Source: Enterobacter mori (lineage in GTDB: Bacteria > Pseudomonadota > Gammaproteobacteria > Enterobacterales > Enterobacteriaceae). Taken from it: a stretch of DNA of 64,000 nucleotides. Each line of letters starts with the position of its first letter. The first letter of the stretch is position 1. The stretch is from the NCBI RefSeq assembly GCF_025244905.1, contig NZ_CP104285.1, positions 868,001 through 932,000 on the forward strand. The letters run 5' to 3'. A model generated the notes under the pieces. It saw only the letters and a list, made by a program, of their open reading frames with translations, did no database searches and was not told the origin of the DNA. The translations under genes and the position numbers were made by a program. Below, in pieces: positions 22,835 to 32,287 of this stretch.

Positions 22835-23776
22835 ATGCTGGAACTGATTTGCAAACGTCTGCTGCTGGCCGTCCCGACGCTGTTGCTGGTGAGCATGATG
22901 GTGTTCGGGCTGCAAAAGCTGCTGCCCGGCGATCCGCTGATCGCCATGGCCGGGGAAGAGCGCGACCCGGCGGTGATCGCCCAGTTGCGTGCAGAGCTGA
23001 ACCTCGATGCGCCGATCCCCGTGCAGTATTTCCACTGGCTAGCGCGGGCGCTGCAGGGCGATCTGGGCGTCTCCTTACGCACGCATGAACCGGTGACGCA
23101 GCTGATCGCCAGCAAGCTGCCGGTCACGCTGGAGCTGTCGCTGCTGGCGATGATTATCGCGCTGGTGTTTGGCATCAGCATGGGGATCCTCGCGGCGGTA
23201 AACAAAAACAGCTGGGTCGATCACGGGGCGAACTTCGTGGCGATCTCGGGGATCTCGATCCCGCACTTCTGGCTGGGGATCCTGCTGATTCTGGTCTTCT
23301 CGGTAAACCTGCAGTGGCTACCCGCGTCCGGCTACGTGCCGTTCAGTGAAGATCCGATCCAGAACCTGCGTACGCTGCTGCTGCCCGCGTCCGTGCTCGG
23401 AACGGGCCTTGCGGCAACGCTGATGCGCCACACCCGCGCCTCGATGATTGCGGTACTGAAGGCGGATTACATCCGCACCGCGCGGGCGAAAGGGCTGCTG
23501 CCGAAAGCGGTGATCTTAAAACACGCGTTTCGCAACGCGCTGGTGCCGGTGATCACCCTCACCACGCTGCTGTTCGGCGAGCTGCTGGGCGGCGCGGTGC
23601 TGACTGAACAGGTCTTCACCATTCCGGGCTTCGGCAAGATGATCGTTGACTCGGTATTCAACCGTGACTACGCGGTGGTGCAGGGCGTGGTGCTGATCGT
23701 GGCGATCGGCTTCCTGATGCTCAACCTGCTGGCCGACGTGCTCTACGTCCTTATCAACCCGAAAATGCGAGGTTAA
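22835..23776 (+). CDS. Peptide ABC transporter permease (DppB-like)
   Basis: A 313-residue inner-membrane permease with six predicted membrane segments and the cytoplasmic EAA loop (DYIRTARAKGLLPKAV, about residues 210-225). The N-terminal LPGDPL segment after helix 1 is typical of the DppB/GsiC class. GAGGAG ribosome-binding site 5 nt before the ATG. Partner of the next permease, which begins 2 nt after its stop. Confidence 0.92.
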   Translation: MLELICKRLLLAVPTLLLVSMMVFGLQKLLPGDPLIAMAGEERDPAVIAQLRAELNLDAPIPVQYFHWLARALQGDLGVSLRTHEPVTQLIASKLPVTLELSLLAMIIALVFGISMGILAAVNKNSWVDHGANFVAISGISIPHFWLGILLILVFSVNLQWLPASGYVPFSEDPIQNLRTLLLPASVLGTGLAATLMRHTRASMIAVLKADYIRTARAKGLLPKAVILKHAFRNALVPVITLTTLLFGELLGGAVLTEQVFTIPGFGKMIVDSVFNRDYAVVQGVVLIVAIGFLMLNLLADVLYVLINPKMRG

Positions 23777-23778
23777 CC

Positions 23779-24654
23779 ATGGCGGAACTGACGACGCAAA
23801 CCGTTGCCCCCGCGCTGCCGCGCGCGCAGAACCGGGTGCTGAAGAAATTCCTCGCCAATAAAAGCGCGGTCATTGGCGCGGTCGTGGTGGGCTTCTTCGT
23901 GCTGGTGGCGCTGCTGGCACCGTGGATCGCCCCGTTCGACCCGGTGAAAGCCAACTTCCTGGCTGTGCGCAAAGCGCCATCGGCGATGTACTGGTTCGGC
24001 ACCGACGAGCTGGGGCGCGACATTTTATCGCGCATTATCTGGGGAGCGCGTACCTCGCTGATGGCGGGTTGTATGTCGGTGGTCATCGCTGTGGTTATCG
24101 GCGTGCCGCTGGGGCTGGTGGCGGGTTACTTCCAGAAGATGTGGGACGGCGTCATCTCACGCTTTATTGAAGCGCTGCTGGCCTGTCCGTTCCTGATCAT
24201 GGCGATCGCGCTCGGGGCGTTTTTAGGCCCGAGCCTGACCAACGCGATGATCGCCATTGGCCTCTCCGCGATGCCGATCTTCGCGCGCCTGACGCGCGGC
24301 CAGGTGATCGCCATTCGTAACGAAGAGTACATCGACGGCGCGCGGGCGATTGGCCTGCCCGATCGATGGATCATCATCAAATACGTCTTGCCAAACGTGA
24401 TGTCGCCGATCCTGGTGCAGGCCACGCTGGCGATTGCCTCGGCGATTATCGCCGAAGCCAGCCTGTCGTTTTTGGGGCTGGGACAGCAGCCGCCCAATCC
24501 CTCCTGGGGCTCCATGCTCAATACCGCGAAAGGGTTTCTTGAGCAGGCCCCGTGGATGTCCGTGTTCCCCGGTGTGGCGATTTTCCTTGCCGTGCAGGGC
24601 TTTAATTTACTCGGCGACGGGCTGCGCGATGCGCTCGATCCGCGCCACGACTAA
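23779..24654 (+). CDS. Peptide ABC transporter permease (DppC-like)
   Basis: A 291-residue second permease. The N-terminal OppC_N segment (KFLANKSAVIGAVVVG) precedes the main six-helix part; FGTDELGRDILSRIIWGART and the EAA loop EEYIDGARAIGLPDR are family hallmarks, and the C-terminal LGDGLRDALDPR ending is typical. Completes the five-gene importer. Confidence 0.92.
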   Translation: MAELTTQTVAPALPRAQNRVLKKFLANKSAVIGAVVVGFFVLVALLAPWIAPFDPVKANFLAVRKAPSAMYWFGTDELGRDILSRIIWGARTSLMAGCMSVVIAVVIGVPLGLVAGYFQKMWDGVISRFIEALLACPFLIMAIALGAFLGPSLTNAMIAIGLSAMPIFARLTRGQVIAIRNEEYIDGARAIGLPDRWIIIKYVLPNVMSPILVQATLAIASAIIAEASLSFLGLGQQPPNPSWGSMLNTAKGFLEQAPWMSVFPGVAIFLAVQGFNLLGDGLRDALDPRHD

Positions 24655-24663
24655 GGAGTCATG

Positions 24664-26265
24664 ATGACCAAAGCGCTTGATTTTACGTCCGGTTACGCTT
24701 CACGCCGCCCGCCGATGCTGGGCCACAACGCTGTTGCCACCTCACAGCCGCTGGCGGCACAGGCGGGGATGAAGATGCTGCAGCTGGGCGGGAATGCCGT
24801 TGATGCGGCCATTGCCACCGCGATGGCGCTGACGGTGGTTGAACCCACCGGCAACGGGATCGGCAGCGACGCCTTTGCCATCGTCTGGGACGGTGGAAAG
24901 CTTCATGGCCTGAATGCGTCCGGTCGTTCACCTGCGAGCTGGCATGCAGATCTGTTTGCCGGTAAAACGGCGGTGCCGGAAATTGGCTGGGACGCGGTGA
25001 CCGTGCCGGGCGCGGTATCCGGCTGGGTCGCCCTGGCGGAACGCTTCGGCACGCTGCCGCTGACCACCCTGGCGCAGCCAGCCATTGACTATGCGCGCAA
25101 CGGTTTCCCGGTCTCCCCGCTGATTGGCCATCTCTGGCAGCGTGGCTATAACAAGCTGAAAGATCAGCCTGGCTTTAGCGCCTGCTTTGCGCCGGAAGGC
25201 CGCGCCCCGCGCGTGGGGGAGATTTTCCGCAACCCGGCGCAGGCGAGCTCGCTGGAGCTGATTGCTAAAACCAATGGTGAAGCCTTTTACCGCGGCGAGC
25301 TGGCGCAGAAAATTGCCGCCTTCGCCAAAGCGCACGGTGCGCACCTGACGGCTGAGGATCTGGCAAACCACCGCGTGGACTGGGTCGAGCTGCTGTCGCG
25401 CGACTTTGCGGGTGGTTCGGTGCAGGAGCTGCCGCCTAACGGTCAGGGGATCGCCACGCTGATTGCGCTTGGTATTCTGGAGCAGTGTGGTATTGAGAAA
25501 CATCACCCGGATTCCGTGCAGTCCCTGCATTTGTCCATTGAAGCGATGAAGCTGGCGCTGGCGGATCTCGACCGCTACGTGGCGGACGAAGAACACATGG
25601 CGTTCGCGGCGAAAGAGCTGCTGAGCGACCATTACCTGAAGTCGCGCGCGGCACTGATCAACCACGACAGCGCGTCTGATTTTGTTTACGGATCGCCTAC
25701 GCAGAGCGGTACGGTCTACGTCAGCACCGCGGATGCCAGCGGGATGATGGTCTCGTTTATTCAGTCCAACTATATGGGTTTCGGTTCAGGCATCGTGGTG
25801 CCGGACACAGGCATCAGCCTGCAAAACCGGGGCTGCGGCTTTGTGCTGGATCCCAAACACCCGAACGCGCTGGCGGGCAGCAAGCGCCCATTCCACACCA
25901 TCATCCCGGGCTTTGCGATGGATGGCAACGGCCAGCCGCTGATGTCCTTCGGCGTGATGGGCGGCCCGATGCAGGCGCAGGGGCACATGCAGATGGCGCT
26001 GCGCATTATGCTGCACGGGCAAAATCCGCAGGCGGCAATTGACGCGCCGCGCTGGCGCGTGGTGCAGGGCAGGGAGGTGATCGTTGAATCGACGTTCGAT
26101 CGCAATACGATTGCCGCCCTGCGCGAGCGCGGGCATCAGATCGTGGTGGAAGATCCGCTTCAGGACTACAACTTCGGCGGTGCGCAGGTGATCTATCGTA
26201 TGCCGGAAGGACACTACGTTGCCGCGACGGAAAGCCGCAAAGACGGGCAGGCGTTGGTGAGTTAA
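24664..26265 (+). CDS. Gamma-glutamyltransferase family hydrolase without signal peptide
   Basis: A 533-residue member of the Ntn-hydrolase gamma-glutamyltranspeptidase family. It contains the GGNAVDAAIATAMAL and TGNGIGSDAF segments of the large subunit and the autocleavage site SG-TVYVS, where the Thr (residue 350 here) would be the nucleophile of the small subunit. Periplasmic GGTs carry a signal peptide and this has none, so it should act on peptides after import. The start at 24664 is preferred to 24661 for spacing from AAGGAG. Last gene of the importer cassette; the pair suggests uptake and cleavage of gamma-glutamyl or related peptides (inference). Confidence 0.85.
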   Translation: MTKALDFTSGYASRRPPMLGHNAVATSQPLAAQAGMKMLQLGGNAVDAAIATAMALTVVEPTGNGIGSDAFAIVWDGGKLHGLNASGRSPASWHADLFAGKTAVPEIGWDAVTVPGAVSGWVALAERFGTLPLTTLAQPAIDYARNGFPVSPLIGHLWQRGYNKLKDQPGFSACFAPEGRAPRVGEIFRNPAQASSLELIAKTNGEAFYRGELAQKIAAFAKAHGAHLTAEDLANHRVDWVELLSRDFAGGSVQELPPNGQGIATLIALGILEQCGIEKHHPDSVQSLHLSIEAMKLALADLDRYVADEEHMAFAAKELLSDHYLKSRAALINHDSASDFVYGSPTQSGTVYVSTADASGMMVSFIQSNYMGFGSGIVVPDTGISLQNRGCGFVLDPKHPNALAGSKRPFHTIIPGFAMDGNGQPLMSFGVMGGPMQAQGHMQMALRIMLHGQNPQAAIDAPRWRVVQGREVIVESTFDRNTIAALRERGHQIVVEDPLQDYNFGGAQVIYRMPEGHYVAATESRKDGQALVS

Positions 26266-26282
26266 ACGGCGCGGGCAACATT

Positions 26283-26318
26283 TGTAGGCCGGGTAAGGCG
26301 TAGCCGCCACCCGGCTTT
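26283..26318. repeat. REP/PU element after the transporter cassette
   Basis: GTAGGCCGGGTAAGGCG-TAGC-CGCCACCCGGC is a classical repetitive extragenic palindrome between convergent genes. Similar units occur at 38342 and 39516. Confidence 0.85.
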
Positions 26319-26321
26319 TAT

Positions 26322-27092
26322 TTACTCAATACTAAACGGATCCGCATCCTGCCACGCCGGAAACTTCTCCCGATACTCCTTCAGCGCCGTCAACGACAGC
26401 TCCGCATCAATACGTGTCGCCTGATGCGGCTCGGCGGTGGCAATGATCTCGCCCTGCGGATTCACCACCCGGCTGTCGCCGCGATAGTGATGCCCGTTGC
26501 CGTCCGTCCCCACGCGGTTGCAACCCACCACGTACGCCTGGTTCTCAATCGCACGCGCCACCAGCAGCGATTGCCAGTGCAGGGAGCGCGGTGCAGGCCA
26601 GTTGGCAACATACAGCGCCAGGTCATAATCGTTGCGGTTACGCGACCACACCGGGAAGCGCAGGTCGTAGCACACCAGCGGCAGAATACGCCAGCCGCGC
26701 CACTCGAACACCACGCGCGCGTTACCCGCTTCATAGTGATGGTGCTCATCCGCCATGCGGAACAGGTGGCGTTTGTCATAAAAATGCACTTTCCCTTCTG
26801 GCTCAACCAGCAGGAAGCGGTTCACCGGTCCGCGTTCGGTTTGTAGCGCGGCGCTCCCGGCAATCAGCGCGTTGGTCTCCTGCGCTTTGGCATGCATCCA
26901 CGCCACTACCTCGTCCTGCGGCATTGACTGTTTCGCCGCTTCCATGGCGAAGCCGGTAGTGAACATCTCCGGCAGGACAATGACATCACGCCCGGTAATC
27001 TCTTCCAGTTGACGATCAAAGTGGCGCAGGTTGGCGGGGCCATCCATCCACACTAAAGGTTGCTGCAAAATCGAAATCTTCAAACCAGGCAC
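26322..27092 (-). CDS. yafV: YafV, omega-amidase (nitrilase family)
   Basis: A 256-residue C-N hydrolase. The nitrilase triad is visible: Glu in VLPEMF (about 42), Lys in YDKRHLF (about 107) and Cys in LVCYDLRFP (about 140). The family enzyme hydrolyses 2-oxoglutaramate-type omega-amides in methionine salvage and metabolite repair; E. coli YafV has been shown to act as omega-amidase. In E. coli the next gene toward fadE is ivy, which is absent here. Confidence 0.94.
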   Translation of the reverse strand: MPGLKISILQQPLVWMDGPANLRHFDRQLEEITGRDVIVLPEMFTTGFAMEAAKQSMPQDEVVAWMHAKAQETNALIAGSAALQTERGPVNRFLLVEPEGKVHFYDKRHLFRMADEHHHYEAGNARVVFEWRGWRILPLVCYDLRFPVWSRNRNDYDLALYVANWPAPRSLHWQSLLVARAIENQAYVVGCNRVGTDGNGHHYRGDSRVVNPQGEIIATAEPHQATRIDAELSLTALKEYREKFPAWQDADPFSIE

Positions 27093-27156
27093 GATACAGA
27101 CTCCTCAAAAGACCGCTTTTTGACACTGTAGCACGTCATTACGAGAAAATGTGGCA

Positions 27157-27184
27157 ATAAAAAACCCCGCACGGGGCGGGGTTT
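27157..27184 (-). terminator. Terminator of fadE
   Basis: Read on the minus strand: AAACCCCGCC-CCGT-GCGGGGTTTTTT. It lies 17 nt after the fadE stop and also separates fadE from yafV. Confidence 0.85.
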
Positions 27185-27200
27185 GCATAAGCGAAACGCG

Positions 27201-29645
27201 TTACGCCGCTTCAGGTTTGCGGTGCTTCTCCGGGAGCTTTACCGGCTGCGTCGCCAGCTCGTCCGGTTCGAAATCATCCACGTTAATGCTGCGCAGACGG
27301 CTCTCTTCGGCTTTCACCAGCAGCGCGGCTTCATCTTTATTGATAATCCCACCTGCGAGCGCCTGTTTTGCCAGTTCGTCCAGACGGGTAAACGGCAGGT
27401 TTTTGCCCAGCTGTTTACAGATCTTCTGGTGAATCGGGTCGGCGGCCATCACGTCCAGCAGCGCCTCTTCCAGCAGACCCACCGGGTTATGCGGCGTCGG
27501 CTCAAGATACTGACCACGACCGATACGGGAGCGGGTTGCGCTCGGTACCTGCAGGATCTTCGCCACCTTGTGGTCCAGCTTGTCGGACGGTGCCAGATGG
27601 TGACGACCGGTCGGGAAGATCACCGCGCGCAGGGCACCTGCCACGAAGCGGTTCGGGAAGTTCGCCAGCAGGTCGTCAATCGCCTGTTCAGCCTGATACA
27701 TCGCATCCTGTACGCCCCAGTGTACCAGCGGCAGATCCGCTTCCTGACGGCCTTCGTCGTCGTAGCGCTTCAGGACCGCCGAGGCCAGGAAGATCTGGCT
27801 CAGCACATCCCCCAGACGGGCAGAGATACGTTCGCGACGCTTCAGGCTACCGCCCAGCACCGCCATGGAGACGTCAGACAGCAGAGCCAGGTTGGCGCTC
27901 AGTCGGTTCAGATGCTGGTAATAACGTTTGGTCGCATCGCCGGTCGGCGTCGCGCTGGTAAGACCGCGCGTCAGGCCCAGCCAGAAGCTGCGGACCTTGT
28001 TGCTCCCCACGTGACCAATATGTTTGAACAGCAGCTTATCGAAGGCATCCACGTCGTTATTCTGCGCGGCAGCCATCTCTTCCAGCACGTACGGATGGCA
28101 GCGAATTGCGCCCTGACCGAAGATCATCATGCTGCGGGTCAGGATGTTTGCCCCTTCCACGGTGATGGCGATCGGTGCGCCCTGATAGCCGCGCGCCAGG
28201 AAGTTGCCTTCGCCGAGCATAATGCCTTTACCGCCTGCAATATCCATCGCGTCAATGATTGACTGCTGGGCGCGGTGGGTACAGTGATACTTCACAATTG
28301 CGGACAGTACGGCCGGTTTTTCGCCGAGCATAATGCCGTAGGTAATTAACGATGCAGCGGCATCCATCACGTAGGCGTTGCCCGCGATACGCGCCAGCGG
28401 CTCTTCGATACCTTCCATCTTGCCAATGGAGATTTTGAACTGACGGCGGATATGGGCGTAAGCGCCAATCCCCATCGCTACCGACTTCAGACCGCCGGTT
28501 GAGTTCGACGGCAGGGTAATACCGCGGCCCACCGACAGACATTCCACCAGCATACGCCAGCCCTGGCCGGCCATTTTCGGACCGCCGATGATGTAGTCAA
28601 TCGGCACAAAGATATCCTGACCGCGGGTCGGACCGTTCTGGAACGGCACGTTCAGCGGAAAATGACGACGACCAATCTCGACACCCGGAGTAGAGGTTGG
28701 GATCAGCGCACAGGTAATGCCCAGATCTTCTTCGCCGCCCAGCAGTTTTTCCGGGTCAGAGAGCTTAAAGGCCAGACCCAGCACGGTGGCGATAGGCGCC
28801 AGCGTGATATAACGCTTGTTCCAGGTCAGGCGCATGCCCAGTACCTGCTCGCCCTGCCACTCGCCCATGCAGACCACGCCGGTATCCGGGATCGCGCCTG
28901 CATCGGAACCCGCTTCCGGGCTGGTCAGCGCGAAGCACGGGATTTCCTGACCGCGAGCCAGACGCGGCAGGTAGTGATCTTTTTGCTCTTCCGTACCGTA
29001 ATGCTGCAGCAGTTCGCCCGGCCCTAAGGAGTTAGGCACGCCAACGGTAATCGCCAGGATCCCGGAAACGCCCGCCAGCTTTTGCAGGACGCGAGCCTGA
29101 GCGTAAGCAGAGAACTCCAGACCGCCGTACTCTTTCTTGATGATCATCGCGAAGAAGCGATGTTCTTTCAGATACGCCCACAGCTCTGGCGGCAGATCGG
29201 CCATTTCATGGGTGATAGCAAAGTCGTTCGCCATGCGGCACGCTTCTTCTACCGGGCCGTCAATAAAGGCCTGTTCTTCAGCGGTCAGACGCGGCTGCGG
29301 ATAGTTGTGCAGCTTTTTCCAGTCCGGGTTGCCCTGGAACAGATCGCCTTCCCACCAGGTGGTGCCCGCATCAATCGCTTCTTTCTCAGTGCGCGACATT
29401 GGCGGCATCACTTTGCGGAAGCCTTTAAACACCGGCGCAGAGATCATTGATTTACGCATCGGGGCCAGGTTAAACGGCAGAAGAATGATGGCAAGAGGGA
29501 CTAAAAGCCAGATATTCCAGAGGCCTGCGACGCCAAGCGCAGCCGTCCAGGCCAGAAGAATCAGGCTGCTCAGGAATAAACTTACGCGGTGATAGAACAA
29601 CACACCGAGCAGAACAACGGTTGCGAGAATGCTCAAAATCATCAT
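27201..29645 (-). CDS. fadE: FadE, acyl-CoA dehydrogenase
   Basis: The 814-residue FAD enzyme of fatty-acid beta-oxidation that makes trans-2-enoyl-CoA. Two N-terminal membrane segments (about residues 1-55) precede the acyl-CoA dehydrogenase core, with [15 protein letters not shown] (substrate/FAD binding) and [15 protein letters not shown]. The long C-terminal extension is the DUF1974 domain of this family. GGAG 8 nt before the ATG. A FadR operator overlaps the 5' region. Confidence 0.97.
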   Translation of the reverse strand: MMILSILATVVLLGVLFYHRVSLFLSSLILLAWTAALGVAGLWNIWLLVPLAIILLPFNLAPMRKSMISAPVFKGFRKVMPPMSRTEKEAIDAGTTWWEGDLFQGNPDWKKLHNYPQPRLTAEEQAFIDGPVEEACRMANDFAITHEMADLPPELWAYLKEHRFFAMIIKKEYGGLEFSAYAQARVLQKLAGVSGILAITVGVPNSLGPGELLQHYGTEEQKDHYLPRLARGQEIPCFALTSPEAGSDAGAIPDTGVVCMGEWQGEQVLGMRLTWNKRYITLAPIATVLGLAFKLSDPEKLLGGEEDLGITCALIPTSTPGVEIGRRHFPLNVPFQNGPTRGQDIFVPIDYIIGGPKMAGQGWRMLVECLSVGRGITLPSNSTGGLKSVAMGIGAYAHIRRQFKISIGKMEGIEEPLARIAGNAYVMDAAASLITYGIMLGEKPAVLSAIVKYHCTHRAQQSIIDAMDIAGGKGIMLGEGNFLARGYQGAPIAITVEGANILTRSMMIFGQGAIRCHPYVLEEMAAAQNNDVDAFDKLLFKHIGHVGSNKVRSFWLGLTRGLTSATPTGDATKRYYQHLNRLSANLALLSDVSMAVLGGSLKRRERISARLGDVLSQIFLASAVLKRYDDEGRQEADLPLVHWGVQDAMYQAEQAIDDLLANFPNRFVAGALRAVIFPTGRHHLAPSDKLDHKVAKILQVPSATRSRIGRGQYLEPTPHNPVGLLEEALLDVMAADPIHQKICKQLGKNLPFTRLDELAKQALAGGIINKDEAALLVKAEESRLRSINVDDFEPDELATQPVKLPEKHRKPEAA

Positions 29646-29666
29646 AAAGAAAAGCTCCCTTGCTTG

Positions 29667-29684
29667 TAGGAGGTCTGACCACTT
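29667..29684 (-). promoter_or_regulatory. FadR operator upstream of fadE
   Basis: AGGTCTGACCACT (29671-29683); on the minus strand it reads AGTGGTCAGACCT, matching the TGGTCNGAC core of the FadR consensus. It lies about 25-40 nt before the fadE start, compatible with repression released by long-chain acyl-CoA. Confidence 0.75.
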
Positions 29685-29884
29685 GTGATGATATGGTTGT
29701 AGTTGATGTCATTTCCTTTAGCAATGTGTTTACAAAATAATTACAACCTGGTTCACATTGTTCGCGTTTTAGTCGGCACGAAAAAACAAAACGCCGGACG
29801 ATTCGCATGGCTTTAGCTTCTCGCTTTTGACGCTATCCGGTACACTCCACTGTGTTATCTCATCAATACTGAAGGATTATCCTC

Positions 29885-30463
29885 ATGTACCAGGATCTTA
29901 TTCGTAACGAACTGAACGAAGCGGCGGAAACGCTGGCGAACTTTCTGAAAGATGATGCCAATATTCACGCTATTCAGCGCGCAGCGGTCCTGCTGGCCGA
30001 CAGTTTCAAAGCCGGTGGCAAAGTGCTTTCCTGCGGTAACGGTGGCTCCCACTGTGACGCCATGCACTTCGCCGAAGAGCTGACCGGACGCTATCGCGAA
30101 AACCGTCCGGGCTACCCGGCGATTGCGATTTCCGACGTGAGCCACATCTCCTGCGTAGGCAACGACTTCGGTTACGACCACATCTTTTCCCGCTACGTTG
30201 AAGCTGTAGGCCGTGAAGGCGACGTGCTGCTGGGTATCTCCACGTCCGGGAACTCCGCTAACGTGATCAAGGCGATCGCCGCCGCGCGTGAAAAAGGGAT
30301 GAAAGTCATCACCCTGACCGGTAAAGATGGCGGTAAGATGGACGGTACGGCGGACATCGAAATTCGCGTTCCGCACTTCGGCTATGCAGATCGCGTTCAG
30401 GAAATTCACATCAAAGTGATCCACATCCTGATCCAGCTGATCGAAAAAGAGATGGTTAAGTAA
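29885..30463 (+). CDS. lpcA: GmhA, sedoheptulose-7-phosphate isomerase
   Basis: First enzyme of ADP-heptose synthesis: converts sedoheptulose 7-phosphate to D-glycero-D-manno-heptose 7-phosphate. 192 residues as in E. coli, with the SIS sugar-isomerase fold: [17 protein letters not shown] (about residues 53-69), STSGNSANV (about 119-127) and the C-terminal [13 protein letters not shown] helix. Preceded by AAGGATTATCCTC. Works with GmhB at 2457. Confidence 0.98.
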   Translation: MYQDLIRNELNEAAETLANFLKDDANIHAIQRAAVLLADSFKAGGKVLSCGNGGSHCDAMHFAEELTGRYRENRPGYPAIAISDVSHISCVGNDFGYDHIFSRYVEAVGREGDVLLGISTSGNSANVIKAIAAAREKGMKVITLTGKDGGKMDGTADIEIRVPHFGYADRVQEIHIKVIHILIQLIEKEMVK

Positions 30464-30472
30464 GGCTTCGCT

Positions 30473-30490
30473 GGGGGCACCGGTGCCCCC
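30473..30490. repeat. Perfect 18-bp palindrome between lpcA and yafJ
   Basis: GGGGGCACC/GGTGCCCCC, centred at 30481/30482, 10 nt after the lpcA stop. No T-run follows, so it is not a standard terminator; it could be an mRNA-processing or protein site. Confidence 0.5.
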
Positions 30491-30509
30491 GCTGTTGTGG
30501 AGGTGTTGT

Positions 30510-31277
30510 ATGTGCGAACTGCTCGGGATGAGCGCTAATGTGCCAACCGATATCTGCTTTAGTTTCACCGGGCTGGTTCAGCGCGGTGGAGGAACCGGGC
30601 CGCATAAAGACGGCTGGGGCATCACCTTCTACGAAGGCAAAGGGTGTCGCACGTTCAAAGATCCACAGCCCAGCTTTAACTCACCGATTGCCAAACTGGT
30701 GCAGGACTACCCCATCAAGTCCCGCTCGGTGATCGCCCACATCCGTCAGGCAAACCGCGGCGAAGTGGCGCTGGAAAATACCCATCCGTTTACCCGTGAA
30801 CTGTGGGGCCGTAACTGGACCTACGCGCACAACGGGCAGCTTATGGGCTATAAGTCGCTGGAGACGGGCAACTTCCGCCCGGTCGGCGAAACGGACAGCG
30901 AAAAAGCCTTCTGCTGGCTGCTGCACAAGCTGACGCAGCGCTATCCCCGCACGCCTGGCAACATGGCTGCCGTGTTCAAATATATCGCGACGCTGGCGTC
31001 TGAACTGCGTGAAAAAGGCGTGTTCAACATGCTGCTCTCTGATGGGCGCTATGTGATGGCGTTCTGCTCAACGAATCTGTTCTGGATCACCCGCCGTGCG
31101 CCGTTTGGCGTTGCGACGCTGCTCGATCAGGATGTGGAGATAGACTTTCAGAAGGAGACCACACCGAACGATGTGGTCACAGTCATTGCTACGCAGCCGC
31201 TGACGGGCAACGAAACCTGGCAAAAGATTATGCCAGGTGAGTGGGTACTATTTTGTCTCGGGGACCGTGTAATTTGA
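30510..31277 (+). CDS. yafJ: YafJ, class II glutamine amidotransferase
   Basis: A 255-residue GATase_4-type protein. After removal of Met, Cys2 (MCELLGMSA) is the predicted Ntn nucleophile; conserved HIRQANRG and AHNGQL segments form the glutaminase site. No synthase domain follows, so the acceptor is unknown, as in E. coli. The start is set at 30510, since Cys2 must be N-terminal and the upstream extension is unrelated. It converges on yafK with a 30-nt overlap. Confidence 0.94.
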   Translation: MCELLGMSANVPTDICFSFTGLVQRGGGTGPHKDGWGITFYEGKGCRTFKDPQPSFNSPIAKLVQDYPIKSRSVIAHIRQANRGEVALENTHPFTRELWGRNWTYAHNGQLMGYKSLETGNFRPVGETDSEKAFCWLLHKLTQRYPRTPGNMAAVFKYIATLASELREKGVFNMLLSDGRYVMAFCSTNLFWITRRAPFGVATLLDQDVEIDFQKETTPNDVVTVIATQPLTGNETWQKIMPGEWVLFCLGDRVI

Positions 31278-31988
31278 CGCCAGCTGTGGATGGACAACTT
31301 CGTGGCTCAGCGGCTTGCTGACCACGTAACGGCCATCGACGATAGAGACCACCGGTGGCTTGCGGGTCTGCTCAAAGTAGTCGTAACCTGGCTTCAGCTG
31401 TTTCCAGAAATCCGCGTAGTAGGAGTACTTGTGACGCGCCATGTTGGCGTCCGTCATGCGGAACGGATAGATACTGACCTGAACGTTAGGCTGCCCAAAG
31501 ACCAGCGCGCCCGTCACGAACTGGAAAATCTCATCAATGCCGGAGTCGGTCATCGCATAACAGCCGACGGACACGCAGGCACCGTGGATCATCAGGTATT
31601 TACCTTCATAACCGTGTGCACGGTCATAGGCATTCGGGAAGCCGATGTTAATGGCTTTATAGAAGCGGCTGTCAGGTTTTAGCTGACTACGCTGAACGTT
31701 GTAAAACCCTTCCGGACTTTTGAAATCGCCCTGACGCTGTTTTGGCCCCAGACCGCCGGAGTAGTTACAAATTTTGTAACTATCAAGCAGCTGATATGTC
31801 TCGCCCATTTTCACAAACAGATCGAGAGTGCGTTCTTCCTTGAAGATTTGAATATAAACCGGGGATCCCATCAGCTGTTGTTTATATTCTTTGCTAACCG
31901 GTGTCGTTGAGCTATTACTGCTGAGCAGTCCGGCAAACGACATGCACGGCATCAGAAGCATCGCAATGAACAATGCGATTTTACGCAT
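31248..31988 (-). CDS. dpaA: DpaA (YafK), L,D-transpeptidase-fold enzyme that detaches Lpp from peptidoglycan
   Basis: A 246-residue periplasmic protein with a signal peptide (about residues 1-20) and a YkuD catalytic domain bearing the [14 protein letters not shown] motif with the nucleophilic Cys. In E. coli, DpaA/YafK acts as an amidase that removes Braun lipoprotein from the stem peptide. The C-terminal region after about residue 200 is a family extension. Its 3' end overlaps yafJ by 30 nt on the other strand. Confidence 0.94.
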   Translation of the reverse strand: MRKIALFIAMLLMPCMSFAGLLSSNSSTTPVSKEYKQQLMGSPVYIQIFKEERTLDLFVKMGETYQLLDSYKICNYSGGLGPKQRQGDFKSPEGFYNVQRSQLKPDSRFYKAINIGFPNAYDRAHGYEGKYLMIHGACVSVGCYAMTDSGIDEIFQFVTGALVFGQPNVQVSIYPFRMTDANMARHKYSYYADFWKQLKPGYDYFEQTRKPPVVSIVDGRYVVSKPLSHEVVHPQLASNYTVPETK

Positions 31989-32287
31989 ACTACTAGTTCC
32001 TTGATAAAACTATGACCAAATTGCCAGGACGGCAAAAGAGACCCGAAATCAGATTAATCTGGACAGGAGCGCTCACATTAGCACCGATAAAGATTTTCGC
32101 AAGAGCCAACCTTTGTGTTTACAAATTAGTTTTACTTTATAACCCATTCAAATCGCCCTGACTCCAGGAACTTTGCGTAATAGCTCGCATTTTGGCGCGT
32201 GAAGAGGCGGATCCTCTGCCCCCTTAGGGACGAAAATGGTACACTTCATCCCCTCTGGATTGTTGTTCATGGATACCCGCTAACTAC

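Noticed and set aside
22250..23035. Minus-strand open frames of up to 261 codons inside the peptide transporter genes
   Set aside because: They are shadows caused by high GC codon use; the plus-strand genes have clear family motifs.
32118..32143. TTTACA...TATAAC as the nqr operon promoter
   Set aside because: The spacer is only about 14 nt, too short for a sigma-70 promoter; the true start cannot be placed by eye.
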